Assembly (NCBI RefSeq): GCF_027924565.1
Contig: NZ_AP027041.1
Location: 3,286,001-3,350,000 of the forward strand
Direction: 5' to 3'
Source of the DNA: Lysobacter auxotrophicus
GTDB taxonomy: Bacteria; Pseudomonadota; Gammaproteobacteria; Xanthomonadales; Xanthomonadaceae
Length of the DNA: 64,000 bases
The notes under the pieces are model-generated. The model did not search any database. It was not told the origin of the DNA and saw only the letters and a list, made by a program, of their open reading frames with translations. Below are positions 42,647-50,864 of the stretch, in pieces (position 1 is the stretch's first letter; each line of letters starts with the position of its first letter). The position numbers were made by a program, and so were the translations under genes.

Positions 42647-44788
42647 ATGCTCCGCCGCCATGCCCTCGCCAGCGCGCTGCTGGCTGTCCTTGTCGCGCCC
42701 GTCGCACACGCCGATGAAGCCACCGACATCGACCGCGTCACCGTTTCCGCCAGCACCAGCCGCATTCCCGATTCCGAGGCCGCGCTGCCCAACACGATCA
42801 CGGTGATCGACCAGGCGCAGCTGCAGCAGCAGCTGGCGCTGACGCAGGACGTCTCGCAGGTGCTGGCGAACCTGATTCCCTCCTTCGCGCCCTCGCGCCA
42901 GAAACTCACTAACAGCGGCGAAACGCTGCGCGGCCGCAAGCCGCTGTACCTGGTCGATGGCGTGCCGCAGTCCACGCCGCTGCGCGACGGCGGTCGCGAC
43001 GGCCACACCATCGATCCGGCGATGATCGAGCGCATCGAGGTCATCCACGGCGCCAACGCGCTGCAAGGCCTGGGCGCGTCCGGCGGCATCATCAACATCA
43101 TCACCAAGCGCGCGCCGCGCCAGGACGGCCAGTCCTTCCAGGACGTGTCGGCGTCCGCGTCCACCGCGCTGCCGCACGAAAGCGACAGCACCGGCTATCG
43201 CGCGTCCTACCTGTTCGGCACGCGCAGCGGCGCGTTCGATTTCGTGGGCGGCGCCTCGTACGCGAGCGAAGGCCTGTACTACGACGGCGACGGCGATTCG
43301 ATCGCGGTCAACGACGTGCAGGGCGACCTGATGGACGCGGAGAGCTACAACCTCTTCGCCAAGGCCGGCTGGAACCTCGACGAAAGCCGCCGCCTGCAGG
43401 TCAGCGCGAACCGCTACGAACTGCAGGGCAACAACCACTACCACGCGGTCAACGGGAACCTCGCGACCGGCGAGTTGGCGACCTCCGCGCGCGGCGGCAG
43501 CGAGGGCGAAGGCCCGCGCAACCGCTCCACGTCGCTGACGCTGGACTACACCGACAAGGCGCTCGCCGGCGGTTATTTCCAGGCGCAGCTGTACTGGGTC
43601 GATTTCGAGGCGCTGTACGGCGGCAGCTACTGGGGCGACTTCTGGGGCGACGGCCGCGATCCGGACTGGTACGACCAGTCGCAGAACCTGTCGGAAAAGC
43701 TCGGCGGCAAGTTCAGCTGGTCGCGCGGCGACCTGTTCGGCCTGCGCCTGCGCGCGACGGTCGGCCTGGACCTCGCGCGCGACACGACCTCGCAGGAGCT
43801 CGTGCGTGCCGGCATCGACTGGGTGCCGGAAACCTCGTACGAATCGGTGTCCCCGTTCGTGCAGCTGGAGTGGTGGGTCGCCGATTCGGTGATGCTCACC
43901 GGCGGCCTGCGCCACGAGCGCGGCAAGCTCAAGGTCGACGACTACCTGACCATTCCCGACCAGCGCCTGACGCCCGGCGTGCACGGCACGCGCTACCTCG
44001 TCCAGGGCGGTTCGCCGCGGACCAGCGAGACGCTGCCCAACGTCGGCATCGTCTGGGAAGCCACCGACGCACTGAAGCTGTACGCGTCGTATTCGGAAGG
44101 TTACACGGTGGCCGACATCGGCCGCGTGCTGCGCGCGATCAACACGCCGAACCAGCGCGTGGACACGCTGGTCGACCTGCAGCCGGTCATCGCCGACAAC
44201 CAGGAAATCGGCCTGGATTACGACGACGGCCGCTGGCTGGTGCATCTGGCGGCGTTCTGGTCCGATTCCGACCTCGGTTCGCGCCTGGCCTTCGACCCGG
44301 CCACGCAGTTCTACCAGGTCGTGCGCGAGCGCACCGAGATCGACGGCTTCGAAGGCAGCGTCGCCTACCAGTTCAACGACGCCACGCGCATCGGCGTCGC
44401 CTACGCGCAGACCGACGGCCGCTACGACAGCAACGGCGACGATCGCGTCGACAGCGACCTGCCTGGCGTGAACGTTGCCCCGGACCGCGCGACCGCGTTC
44501 TGGGACCAGGCCTGGACGCCGGCGATCTCCACGCGCCTGCAGGCGAGCCATTCGTTCGACCGCGATTTCGATTACCGCGGCACGACACTGCCGGCGCAGT
44601 TCGAGGGCTACACGACGGTCGACCTGCAGGCGCGGTTCCCGCTGCCGGTCGGCGCGCTGAACGTGGGCATCGAGAACCTGTTCGGCGAGCAGTACACGAC
44701 GTACTACTCGCAGACCACGCCGCGCGCGGACACCTACACCGCCGGTCGCGGCCGCGTGCTGACGGTAGGCTGGTCGCACCGGTTCTGA
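42647..44788 (+). CDS. TonB-dependent siderophore-type receptor
   Basis: 713-residue outer-membrane iron receptor. Signal peptide (HALASALLAVLVAPVAHAD). TonB box around IDRVTVSASTSRIP. The plug shows GETLRGRKPLYLVDGVPQST and IEVIHGANALQGLGASGGII. The barrel contains LYASYSEGYTVADIGR and ends LTVGWSHRF with terminal F. The ATG at 42647 is preferred over 42617, which would leave only three bases after the Fur box. It is followed 12 bp later by a PepSY protein, a typical pair for ferric-siderophore use. The siderophore is not known. Confidence 0.93.
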   Translation: MLRRHALASALLAVLVAPVAHADEATDIDRVTVSASTSRIPDSEAALPNTITVIDQAQLQQQLALTQDVSQVLANLIPSFAPSRQKLTNSGETLRGRKPLYLVDGVPQSTPLRDGGRDGHTIDPAMIERIEVIHGANALQGLGASGGIINIITKRAPRQDGQSFQDVSASASTALPHESDSTGYRASYLFGTRSGAFDFVGGASYASEGLYYDGDGDSIAVNDVQGDLMDAESYNLFAKAGWNLDESRRLQVSANRYELQGNNHYHAVNGNLATGELATSARGGSEGEGPRNRSTSLTLDYTDKALAGGYFQAQLYWVDFEALYGGSYWGDFWGDGRDPDWYDQSQNLSEKLGGKFSWSRGDLFGLRLRATVGLDLARDTTSQELVRAGIDWVPETSYESVSPFVQLEWWVADSVMLTGGLRHERGKLKVDDYLTIPDQRLTPGVHGTRYLVQGGSPRTSETLPNVGIVWEATDALKLYASYSEGYTVADIGRVLRAINTPNQRVDTLVDLQPVIADNQEIGLDYDDGRWLVHLAAFWSDSDLGSRLAFDPATQFYQVVRERTEIDGFEGSVAYQFNDATRIGVAYAQTDGRYDSNGDDRVDSDLPGVNVAPDRATAFWDQAWTPAISTRLQASHSFDRDFDYRGTTLPAQFEGYTTVDLQARFPLPVGALNVGIENLFGEQYTTYYSQTTPRADTYTAGRGRVLTVGWSHRF

Positions 44789-44800
44789 TCGCCACCCGCC

Positions 44801-45889
44801 ATGGACATGCCCGCCACCGCACCTGCGACGAAGGCACCGCCGAAACGGCGCGTGCGCGCGGTGCTGTCGTGGCTGCACCTGTGGACGGGGCTCACCGCGG
44901 GACTGGTGTTCGCGCTCGCCTCGCTGGCGGGCGCGGTGCTGGTGTTCCATGTCGACCTGCTGAAACTGCAGCATCCGCAGCTCGCGCAGCACGCGCCCGT
45001 CGCCGACGGCCGCGTGCTCGCGCAGCTGATCGAACGCTGGGGCCCCGAAGGCATGCGTTCGCTCGACCTGCCGCGCGACGAGCTCCCGGTGTGGCAGGCG
45101 TATTTCGAGGACGGGCATCGTCAGTACTTCGCGCCGGAAGACGGCGCGTTGCTGCTGTATCGCAGCCACCACGACGACGTACTGCTGTGGCTGCACGAGT
45201 GGCACGTCGATCTGCTCGGCGGGAAGACCGGACGCGACGTGTGGGGCGTGATCGGCTGGATTTCGCTGGCGATGATCCTGATCGGGCTGTACCTGTGGTG
45301 GCCGAAGTCGGGGCGCTACCTGGCGCAACTGAAAATGCACGCGGGCCCGCCGGTGCGGCGCTGGCTCACGTGGCATCGCAGCGCGGGCGTGATCCTGCTG
45401 CCGCTGCTGTTGCTGGCGACCGTGACCGGCGTCGGCATGGTGTATTCGAAAGGTTTCCAGAAGGCGCTGACGGGCGCGTTCGGCGGGAAGAACGTGAAGG
45501 CGCCGGAGCTTCCGGCGAGCACGACCGCCATCGACTGGACGCGCGCGATCGCGCAGGCGCGCGTCGCGATCCCGCAGGCGCGGCTGGCGCGCGTGTCGGT
45601 GCCCGATCCCGATGAAGGCGCGGTGTCTTTCCGGCTGCAGGCCCATGGCGAATGGCATCCGGTCGGGCGCAGTACGGTCGTTCTGTCGCGCGAGGGGCGC
45701 GTCGTGCAGGCGTTCGACGCCACGACGCACCAGCTCGGCATGCGCATGAGCCAGGCGTTCTACCCGCTGCACGTCGGCGCGGTGGGCGGCACGGCGATGA
45801 AGTGGATCACCGCGTTCATCGGCCTGCTGCCGATGTTCCTGCTGGCGACCGGCTTCCTGTTCTGGCGGCGGCGACGCGGGAAGCGCTGA
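44801..45889 (+). CDS. PepSY-associated transmembrane protein (iron-uptake type)
   Basis: 362-residue inner-membrane protein with four predicted helices (LSWLHLWTGLTAGLVFALAS, WISLAMILIGLYLWW, AGVILLPLLLLATVTGVGM, ITAFIGLLPMFLLATGFLFW). It has the PepSY_TM signatures WLHxWHVD (LLWLHEWHVDLLGG) and WHRSAGVILLP. Conserved His residues could bind heme or iron. Relatives (FoxB/PiuB type) work with siderophore receptors, probably in reductive release of iron. It shares the operon and Fur box with the receptor. Confidence 0.9.
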   Translation: MDMPATAPATKAPPKRRVRAVLSWLHLWTGLTAGLVFALASLAGAVLVFHVDLLKLQHPQLAQHAPVADGRVLAQLIERWGPEGMRSLDLPRDELPVWQAYFEDGHRQYFAPEDGALLLYRSHHDDVLLWLHEWHVDLLGGKTGRDVWGVIGWISLAMILIGLYLWWPKSGRYLAQLKMHAGPPVRRWLTWHRSAGVILLPLLLLATVTGVGMVYSKGFQKALTGAFGGKNVKAPELPASTTAIDWTRAIAQARVAIPQARLARVSVPDPDEGAVSFRLQAHGEWHPVGRSTVVLSREGRVVQAFDATTHQLGMRMSQAFYPLHVGAVGGTAMKWITAFIGLLPMFLLATGFLFWRRRRGKR

Positions 45890-45955
45890 CCGACGCTTGC
45901 GCGAGGCGTGAACGCGCGGAGCCCGGCGTTCGCCGGGAAGGCGGACGGCCCCCGG

Positions 45956-45961
45956 TACAAT
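45956..45961 (+). promoter_or_regulatory. -10 element of dusB, predicting a leaderless mRNA
   Basis: TACAAT ends seven bases before the ATG at 45968, so transcription would begin at or next to the start codon. No ribosome-binding site is seen. Confidence 0.5.
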
Positions 45962-45967
45962 GGCGCC

Positions 45968-46978
45968 ATGTCCGCCCTTTCCTTCCGCATCGGCCCGCAC
46001 GAGATCGCCCCGCGCGTCGTCCTGGCGCCGATGGCGGGCGTGACCGACAAGCCCTTCCGCATCCTGTGCAAGCGCATGGGCGCCGGGCTGTGCGTGTCGG
46101 AGATGACGACGTCGGACCCGCGCTTCTGGACGACCTCGAAGTCGCGCCACCGCATGGACCACGACGGCGAGCCGGCCCCGATCAGCGTGCAGATCGCCGG
46201 CACCGTGCCGGAGGTGATGGCCGATGCGGCGCGCTACAACGTCGACCACGGCGCGCAGATCATCGATATCAACATGGGCTGCCCGGCGAAGAAGGTGTGC
46301 AACGCGTGGGCGGGATCGGCGCTGATGCGCGAACCCGAACTCGTCGCGCGCATCCTCGACGCCGTCGTGCGCGCGGTGGACGTTCCGGTCACGCTGAAAA
46401 TCCGCACCGGCTGGGCCGAAGGCCAGCGCAACGCGCTGCAGATCGCGCGCATCGCGGAGAGTGCCGGCATCGCCGCGCTCGCCGTACACGGGCGCACGCG
46501 CGACCAGCAGTACACCGGCTTCGCCGAGTACGACACGATCGCGCAGGTGAAAGCGGCGCTGTCGATCCCGGTGTTCGCCAACGGCGACATCGATTCGCCG
46601 CACAAGGCCGCGCAGGTGCTCAAGCACACCGGCTGCGATGCGGTGCTGGTCGGTCGCGCCGCGCAGGGCCGGCCGTGGATCTTCCGCGAGATCGCGCATT
46701 ACCTGGAACACGGCGAAACCTTGCCGGAACCGACGCTGGCCGAAGTGCGCGACGTGCTGCTCGGGCATCTGGAACACCTGCACGCGTTCTACGGCGAGGT
46801 GTCCGGCGTGCGCATCGCGCGCAAGCACCTGGGCTGGTACGCGAAGGATCGCCCGGAGAACACGGCGTTCCGCGCGGTGGTGAACCGCGCCGAGACGCCC
46901 GAGGCGCAGCTCTGCCTCACGCGCGACTACTTCGATGCGTTGATCGCGGGCGTGCACCCGCTGGGCGTGGCGGCGTAA
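45968..46978 (+). CDS. dusB: tRNA-dihydrouridine synthase B
   Basis: 336-residue FMN enzyme that reduces uridine to dihydrouridine in the D-loop of tRNA. Dus landmarks: VLAPMAGVTDKPFR, the DusB-type active site INMGCPAKKVC with its catalytic Cys (about residue 100-110), KIRTGW, VHGRTRDQQYTG and VGRAAQGRPWIFREI. The MGCPAKK context distinguishes DusB from DusA and DusC. fis is not downstream, unlike in enterics. A possible -10 seven bases before the ATG suggests a leaderless message. Confidence 0.95.
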   Translation: MSALSFRIGPHEIAPRVVLAPMAGVTDKPFRILCKRMGAGLCVSEMTTSDPRFWTTSKSRHRMDHDGEPAPISVQIAGTVPEVMADAARYNVDHGAQIIDINMGCPAKKVCNAWAGSALMREPELVARILDAVVRAVDVPVTLKIRTGWAEGQRNALQIARIAESAGIAALAVHGRTRDQQYTGFAEYDTIAQVKAALSIPVFANGDIDSPHKAAQVLKHTGCDAVLVGRAAQGRPWIFREIAHYLEHGETLPEPTLAEVRDVLLGHLEHLHAFYGEVSGVRIARKHLGWYAKDRPENTAFRAVVNRAETPEAQLCLTRDYFDALIAGVHPLGVAA

Positions 46979-47064
46979 GAAGTCGTCGTTCCCGCGCTGG
47001 CGGGAAACCAATTCCCAGACGCATCACACCCTACGGAAAGGCCGATGCGGCCGGACAGCTGGAC

Positions 47065-47080
47065 CCCCGCCTCCGCGGGG
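47065..47080. repeat. REP-like hairpin
   Basis: CCCCGC-CTCC-GCGGGG followed by ATGACGG, a short hairpin of the kind scattered between genes in this group. The surrounding 46979-47193 holds no gene. Confidence 0.55.
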
Positions 47081-47193
47081 ATGACGGTGGTGTTGCGGGG
47101 ACCGGAATGGGATGGCACGTTCCTGCGATGACGGCTGGTTCTTAACTTCCCGCATGCGAGCATTCCCGCATCCGCTTCATGCACCGGTGCCCC

Positions 47194-48030
47194 ATGTCCG
47201 ATACCTCGTCCTCCTGTTCCGACTTCCCTTATCTGCACGGCTTCTCGTCGACCGAACAGGCGCGCCTGGTGAAGCAGGCCCGACTGGCCGAATCGACGAT
47301 CTTCCACAACATCGACTACAGCAACGCGCGGCGCCTGCTCGAAGTCGGCAGCGGCGTCGGTGCGCAGACCGAGATCCTGCTTCGCCGCTTCCCCGAACTG
47401 CACGCGACCTGCGTCGATCTCAACGAAGCGCAGCTAGACGCCGCGCGCACCAACCTCGATGCGATGCCGTGGATGAAGGGTCGCTACGAGCTGCACCAGG
47501 CCGACGCGACCAGCCTGCCGTTCGAGGCGCGCAGCTTCGATGCGGCGTTCCTGTGCTGGGTGCTCGAACACGTGCCCTCGCCTTCGCGCGTGCTCAACGA
47601 GGTGCGTCGCGTCCTGGCGCCGGGATCGCCGGTGTACATCACCGAGGTGATGAACTCCTCGTTCCTGCTCGATCCCTACTCGCCCAACGTGTGGCGCTAC
47701 TGGATGGCCTTCAACGATTTCCAGTACGACAGCGGCGGCGATCCGTTCGTCGGCGCGAAGCTCGGCAACCTGCTGTTGGCCGGCGGTTTCCGCGATGTCA
47801 CCACCGACGTGAAGACGTTCTATTTCGACAACCGCGAGCCGGCGCGGCGCAAGACGATGATCGCGTTCTGGGAAGAGCTGCTGCTTTCGGCCGCCGACCA
47901 GCTCATCGAAGCGGGCAAGGTCACGCAGGAAGTCGTCGACGGCATGCGCCGCGAAATGCATCAGGTGCAGAACGATCCGGATGCGGTGTTCTTCTATGCC
48001 TTCGTGCAGGCGCGCGCGGTCGTGTACTGA
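47194..48030 (+). CDS. Class I SAM-dependent methyltransferase
   Basis: 278 residues. The SAM-binding motif I is LLEVGSGVGAQTE (about 47-59), the acidic post-I residue is in CVDLNEAQLD, motif II is FDAAFLCWVLEHVPSPSRVL, and motif III is RVLAPGSPVYITEV. The C-terminal part is variable and determines the unknown substrate. The start is ATG at 47194 or 47179; neither has a strong ribosome-binding site. It is isolated, between dusB and a small secreted protein. Confidence 0.85.
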   Translation: MSDTSSSCSDFPYLHGFSSTEQARLVKQARLAESTIFHNIDYSNARRLLEVGSGVGAQTEILLRRFPELHATCVDLNEAQLDAARTNLDAMPWMKGRYELHQADATSLPFEARSFDAAFLCWVLEHVPSPSRVLNEVRRVLAPGSPVYITEVMNSSFLLDPYSPNVWRYWMAFNDFQYDSGGDPFVGAKLGNLLLAGGFRDVTTDVKTFYFDNREPARRKTMIAFWEELLLSAADQLIEAGKVTQEVVDGMRREMHQVQNDPDAVFFYAFVQARAVVY

Positions 48031-48271
48031 GCGCGGGAGCTGGTGTCGGGGCGCTCGTTGCGCGCTTGGTGAGAAAGGTGAAGACCGTCGACAATTTCGC
48101 ATGAAACCTTCATGCGCATGTGCCTTCCACGCGCACGCGACGAACGGTGCAGGTCGAAAGTAACAGCCCCCTTCGGCCGATGTTTTTCTTCGGTGCATGA
48201 CCCAACCTGCAAGCGTCGGGGCGTCCCCTCTGCGGGCCACCGCAGCGCTCCGGCGGACCAGGAGGCCACTC

Positions 48272-48589
48272 ATGAAAGCCAAGATTGCATTCATCGCGCT
48301 GGCGATGGCGGTAACGGCCCCGGCATGGGCCGCCGATCCGGTGGGCGATCTGTCGAAGATCACCGGGCTGTCCGAGCGCAAGGTACAGATGATCGTCGGC
48401 AACCGCACCGCGTTCGCCGAGTATCCGTACACCTACGACCGCGCGCTCGACAAGTTCGTCGCCGCCATCGGCAAGGACAACTACAACCGCCTGATGGACG
48501 GTGAAGCCGTCGCCCTGCACGACGCCAAGGGCAACGAATACCTCGTGCAGATCGATCGCAAGGCGCTGCTGGAGCGCAACGCGCTGTAG
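48272..48589 (+). CDS. Small exported protein of unknown function
   Basis: 105 residues with a signal peptide (IAFIALAMAVTAPAWAAD, cleavage near residue 21). The start at 48272 is certain from CAGGAGG eight bases upstream. The mature part (about 85 residues) is mixed helix/strand with GLSERKVQMIVGNRTAFAEY and DGEAVALHDAKG blocks; no domain was recognised. The 240 bp upstream carry no other gene. Confidence 0.8.
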   Translation: MKAKIAFIALAMAVTAPAWAADPVGDLSKITGLSERKVQMIVGNRTAFAEYPYTYDRALDKFVAAIGKDNYNRLMDGEAVALHDAKGNEYLVQIDRKALLERNAL

Positions 48590-48686
48590 GTCCGGCCGGG
48601 GCGCCGCGGCAGGGCGTCGCTCCGGGCGGGCGGGTTCCCCTCACGACAAGGTGCTGACGTGAACAGTTCAACGTCCGTTTGAAGGG

Positions 48687-48709
48687 ACCGCATGCGCACG
48701 GCATGCGGT
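48687..48709. other. Stem-loop between convergent genes
   Basis: ACCGCATGC-GCACG-GCATGCGGT, a perfect 9-bp stem without a T run, between the small exported protein and the convergent membrane hydrolase. Possibly a transcription-end structure. Confidence 0.4.
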
Positions 48710-48768
48710 TCCGGCGGACGTGTCGGCGCACCTGTGCACCGGACGCGTGTTCACCTCAGTTCGACCGC

Positions 48769-49821
48769 TCAGTTCGCCCCGTCGCGTTCCGCCGAATGTG
48801 CGGCGGCGACGTCACCGTCGGGCTCGTGCCAGATGCGATGCCACATCGCACCGAGTCGACGTCCCGCTTCCCACGGCCACTGCAATTGCTCGGGCGCGAT
48901 GGACTTCCATTCGCCGGCTTCCTGCCGCGCGACCGCGAAACGGAAGCTGTAGTCGGGCTCGGCGCCCATGCGCAGGTCCGACAGCACCAGCGTGCCCTCG
49001 TGCACCTGCGCCTTCATGAAGCCGCGATTGAACCACTGCAGCCGCTGTACGGCCGGCAGCTCGCGCACCTGCGCCAACGCGGCGACGTCGGAGGCGTGAT
49101 GCCGGAAACGCATCGGACCGCGATCGGCCACCAGCGAGCGTTCGCCTTCGACGAATCCATCCGGCGTCATCGCCACCACGCGCCACAGCAGGATGTTGAA
49201 CGGCATCGGCACGGAGAACCGCCGCGCGTTCTCCAGTTGCTGCGCCGCAAGCGCCTGGTCGGCCGCGCGCTCGACCTGATGCTTGGCGAGGAGCGACAGC
49301 CCCAGGTACAGCGAACTCAGCGCGAGCCCTGCGACGAGCGCGGGCTGCGCGATGCGCCGCTCGCGCGCGAACCACGCGATCGCGCACGCGAGCAACAGCC
49401 ACACCGTATAGAGCGGGTCGATGATGAACACGCTGGACCACATCGCCGGCGGCATCGGCAGCGGCCACAGCAGCTGCGTGCCGTAGACGGTGAACGCGTC
49501 GAGCAGCGGGTGCGTCAGCAGTGCGACCTGCATCGCCCAGAACCAGCGCGTCGGCGATTGCGCGACGCGCCCGCCGCGCGAGCGGAACCACGCCCAGATC
49601 GCCCACGCGACGAGCGGCAGCACCAGCAGCGAATGGCTCCAGCTGCGATGCCACGTCATGCGCGCGACGGGGTCGTTGGTGATCAGGTTGATCGGCAGCA
49701 CGTCGAGGTCGGGCAACGTGCCGAGCGCGGCGCCGGCGAGCAGCGCGGCACGGCGATGTTGCGGCGGGGCGATGGCGGCGGCGACGGCGGCGCCGAGGAC
49801 GATCTGGGTGAAGGAATCCAT
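48769..49821 (-). CDS. YdjM-like membrane-bound metal-dependent hydrolase
   Basis: 350 residues of the PF04307 (LexA-binding, inner-membrane-associated hydrolase) family. Starts MDSFTQIVLGAAVAAAIAP; metal-ligand candidates are in LPDLDVLP, WHRSWSHSLLVLP and LLTHPLLDAFTVYGTQ. Four or five transmembrane helices are followed by a C-terminal soluble part. The biochemical role is not established in the family. Two dispersed repeat blocks lie just upstream. Confidence 0.88.
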   Translation of the reverse strand: MDSFTQIVLGAAVAAAIAPPQHRRAALLAGAALGTLPDLDVLPINLITNDPVARMTWHRSWSHSLLVLPLVAWAIWAWFRSRGGRVAQSPTRWFWAMQVALLTHPLLDAFTVYGTQLLWPLPMPPAMWSSVFIIDPLYTVWLLLACAIAWFARERRIAQPALVAGLALSSLYLGLSLLAKHQVERAADQALAAQQLENARRFSVPMPFNILLWRVVAMTPDGFVEGERSLVADRGPMRFRHHASDVAALAQVRELPAVQRLQWFNRGFMKAQVHEGTLVLSDLRMGAEPDYSFRFAVARQEAGEWKSIAPEQLQWPWEAGRRLGAMWHRIWHEPDGDVAAAHSAERDGAN

Positions 49822-49855
49822 GCCGGGATGCTAGCGGGTTCGCGAGCTTGGATGT

Positions 49856-50026
49856 TTGAGCCCCTCTCCCTCCGGGAGAGGGGTTGGGGTGAGGGTCGGG
49901 GCGTGCGGTGCAGTGACGCGGCCAAAGCATGCGCGCCGTTCAAGTCCGCAGCAGCCTTCGTCAGCGCTACGGTGCTGCACTTCACCCCTCCCCATCCCTC
50001 CCCTGCAGTCGCAGGGGAGGGAGTTC
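49856..50026. repeat. Second copy of composite intergenic repeat, inverted
   Basis: The outline of 42207-42516 runs backwards here: GAGCCCCTCTCCC...GGGAGAGGGGTTGGGGTGAGGG (49858-49896), a CGTGCGGTGCAGTGACGC spacer, then CCCTCCCC...CCCTCCCCTGCAG-TCGCAGGGGAGGG at 49986-50021. The last bases overlap the end of the phosphoesterase gene. Confidence 0.8.
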
Positions 50027-50864
50027 ACGCCGCTTGCGGTTCCGCCAACGGCTGCTGCGCCGCTTCGTTCGTCGTATCGCACCGCGGCGCGATCACCTCC
50101 CGCGTCTCCCCCGTGTGCGAAAGCAGCCGCAGCGTGCCGTCCGGATCTTCCGCCAGCGCGCTCAGGCTTTCGACCCAGTCGCCATCATTGGCGTAGATCA
50201 GGCCATCGCGTTCGATCAATGCCGCGCGATGGATATGACCGCAGACGATGCCGTCGAGCCCGCGACGCCGCGCATCGTCGAGCCCCGCGTGCACGAAGCG
50301 CTCGATGTAGCGTTCGGCCGCGCCGCTGCGGCGCTTGAGGAATTCCGACAGCGACCAGTAGCGCTGGCCGGCGAGGCGTCGCGCGCGATTGAGCCACTGG
50401 TTTCCGGTGAGGATGCGGTAATACAGCCAGTCGCCGAACTGCTCCTGCAGTCCGCCGAAATGCGTGACGCCGTCGTAGTCATCGCCGTGCGTGACCAGCA
50501 GGCGGCGGCCATCGGCGGTGACGTGCACCATCCTGCGGCGCACGCGCATGCGCGGCAGCGCGAGGCCGCAGAAGCGGCGGATCGGGCGATCGTGGTTGCC
50601 CGGCACGTAGACCAGTTCGGTCCCGGCGCGACGCAGCGCGTGCAACGCTTCGATCACCCGGTTGTGCGGCGCGCCCCAGCGCGCGCGACGTTGCGCCATC
50701 CACCACAGGTCGACGATGTCGCCGACAAGATAGAGCCGGTCGCAGCGCAGCCCGCCGAGGAAATCGGCGAATTCGGCGGCGTGGCAGTGTTTGGATCCCA
50801 GGTGGACGTCGGACACGAAGACCGCGCGACGGCGCGGCGGCAGCACGGTCGGCGTCGACGTCAT
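50025..50864 (-). CDS. Calcineurin-like metallophosphoesterase, LpxH-like
   Basis: 279 residues with all phosphoesterase metal motifs in order: DxH (FVSDVHLGSKH, near 18), GD (YLVGDIVDLWW, near 50), GNHD (VPGNHDRPIRR, near 90), THGDDYD and GHIHRA. The DxxDLWW pattern after GD is as in UDP-2,3-diacylglucosamine hydrolase LpxH of lipid A synthesis, but other family members share it, so LpxH activity is not assured. The ATG overlaps the upstream acyltransferase stop by four bases, so the two are coupled, supporting a lipid-related role. Confidence 0.85.
   Translation of the reverse strand: MTSTPTVLPPRRRAVFVSDVHLGSKHCHAAEFADFLGGLRCDRLYLVGDIVDLWWMAQRRARWGAPHNRVIEALHALRRAGTELVYVPGNHDRPIRRFCGLALPRMRVRRRMVHVTADGRRLLVTHGDDYDGVTHFGGLQEQFGDWLYYRILTGNQWLNRARRLAGQRYWSLSEFLKRRSGAAERYIERFVHAGLDDARRRGLDGIVCGHIHRAALIERDGLIYANDGDWVESLSALAEDPDGTLRLLSHTGETREVIAPRCDTTNEAAQQPLAEPQAA

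Noticed and set aside
42407-47011. About 1534-codon reverse open frame over the second receptor, PepSY and dusB genes
   Set aside because: It crosses three firmly identified plus-strand genes and has no recognisable domain.
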